Of a stretch of DNA of 6,565 bases, positions 6,157-6,565 are shown in pieces. The number at the start of each line of letters is the position of its first letter. Positions within the stretch are counted from its first letter, which is position 1. This DNA comes from Myxococcales bacterium (GTDB lineage Bacteria; Myxococcota_A; Polyangia; Polyangiales; Houyiibacteriaceae): positions 126,723 through 133,287 of the forward strand of contig CP070650.1 of the NCBI GenBank assembly GCA_020354595.1, given 5' to 3'. Both the position numbers and the translations under genes were made by a program. The notes beneath the pieces were generated by a model. It saw nothing but the letters and a program-made list of their open reading frames with translations. It did not search any database and was not told the DNA's origin.

Positions 6157-6546
6157 TTAGCGCCCGCGGCGCTTGGTCTTCTTTACGGTCTTACTGCGCT
6201 TCGTGGGTGTGGGCCTGCGCTTCTTCGAGGCGGTCCTCTTCTTCGTGGAGCGCTTCGGCGCAGCGCGTTTCTTCGTCGTCCGCTTCTTCGCCGCCGTTCG
6301 TTTCTTGGTCGTTCGCTTCTTGGCAGCGGCCTTCTTCTTCGTGGAGCGCTTCGGCGCAGCACGTTTCTTTGTCGTACGCTTCTTGGCGGCCGCACGTTTC
6401 TTCGTCGTGCGTTTCTTCGTCGCGGGGCGCCTCTTCGGGGCTGCGCGTTTCTTGGCGGCTTTCTTTTTCGCCGCCGCCTTCTTTTTGGCCGCCGCCTTCT
6501 TCTTCGCAGCGGCGCGCTTCTTGGCAGCGGCCTTCTTGCGCGCCAT
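6157..6546 (-). CDS. Histone H1-like, Lys/Ala/Arg-rich basic protein (5' end may lie beyond the window)
   Basis: Read from ATG 6546, the product has 129 residues using only nine amino-acid types (K, R, A, T, P, S, V, G, M). About 46 are Lys and 22 Arg, with no acidic, aromatic or cysteine residue. Such composition matches bacterial proteins resembling the tail of eukaryotic histone H1, thought to bind and compact DNA non-specifically in the nucleoid; it could equally bind RNA. Residues 6-36 are AAAKKK-type hexapeptides. Residues 47-110 are KKR-TT/AA pentamer-like units arranged as two 32-aa copies. The end (111-129) is an irregular basic tail. No globular domain is visible. Upstream of the ATG the frame stays open to the window edge and reads AKKKAD, which looks like the same low-complexity protein, so the true start may be outside. 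The gene is convergent with the M17_N gene and not part of the rib operon. Confidence 0.8.
   Translation of the reverse strand: MARKKAAAKKRAAAKKKAAAKKKAAAKKKAAKKRAAPKRRPATKKRTTKKRAAAKKRTTKKRAAPKRSTKKKAAAKKRTTKKRTAAKKRTTKKRAAPKRSTKKRTASKKRRPTPTKRSKTVKKTKRRGR
6217..6408 (-). repeat. Two tandem 96-base units within the histone-like gene
   Basis: Residues 47-78 (bases 6313-6408) and 79-110 (6217-6312) are direct copies, each built as 11+10+11 residues (TTKKRxAAKKR, TTKKRAAPKR, STKKxxAxKKR). By hand alignment 28 of 32 residues and about 82 of 96 bases match. The match includes an unbroken 27-base stretch coding AAPKRSTKK in both copies. This indicates an in-frame segmental duplication in addition to the shorter pentamer repeats. 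Confidence 0.85.
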
Positions 6547-6565
6547 GTCGGCTTTCTTCTTGGCC

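Noticed and set aside
6217..6546. CRISPR-like or satellite array
   Set aside because: The periodicity is codon-based (18, 33 and 96 bases) within an open frame encoding a Lys/Ala-rich protein; there are no spacers between conserved repeats.

Overview
The window (roughly 64% G+C by eye, dense in genes) looks like a chromosomal housekeeping region of a Gram-negative bacterium. The best guess is the Myxococcota/Deltaproteobacteria group. That guess rests on three things: the order nrdR-ribD-ribE-ribB(A)-ribH-nusB, a short stand-alone leucyl-aminopeptidase N-terminal-domain gene after nusB, and a very Lys/Ala-rich histone H1-like gene. It is inferred from gene content and was not tested by a search.

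Layout. Seven genes run rightward and one runs leftward. Positions 4-1260 encode a TrmA/RlmD-type RNA (uracil-5-)methyltransferase with a TRAM domain and a four-cysteine Fe-S site. After 54 bases comes nrdR (1315-1764), the ATP-cone/zinc repressor of ribonucleotide reductase genes. A tightly packed riboflavin block follows: ribD (1766-2869), ribE (2870-3475), a ribBA-like gene (3531-4685) and ribH (4682-5188). Then come nusB (5163-5582) and a 175-aa M17-peptidase N-terminal-domain protein (5579-6106). A gap of about 50 bases, possibly holding a weak terminator, separates these from a convergent gene for a 129-aa-or-longer basic histone H1-like protein (6157-6546, probably continuing past the window edge). 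No stretch over 300 bases lacks a gene, and no tRNA, rRNA, CRISPR array, insertion sequence or FMN riboswitch was seen.

How the genes work together. RibD, RibE, the DHBP-synthase half of the RibBA-like protein and RibH supply most of the pathway from the pyrimidine intermediate and ribulose 5-phosphate to riboflavin. The second half of the RibBA-like protein is recognisably related to GTP cyclohydrolase II, but it has lost the zinc cysteines and the catalytic segment. It is therefore a RibBX-type hybrid, and the first pathway step (GTP cyclohydrolase II) must be encoded elsewhere. From ribD to the M17_N gene most junctions abut or overlap (1 base apart, 0, GTGA, 26-base overlap, GTGA), which suggests one mRNA with translational coupling. 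The only sizeable internal gap is the 55 bases before the ribBA-like gene.

Most of the window is conventional. The points worth a second look are the degenerate GTP cyclohydrolase II domain, the catalytic-domain-less M17 protein coupled to nusB, the hairpin over the ribH ribosome-binding site, and the internally duplicated histone-like gene.
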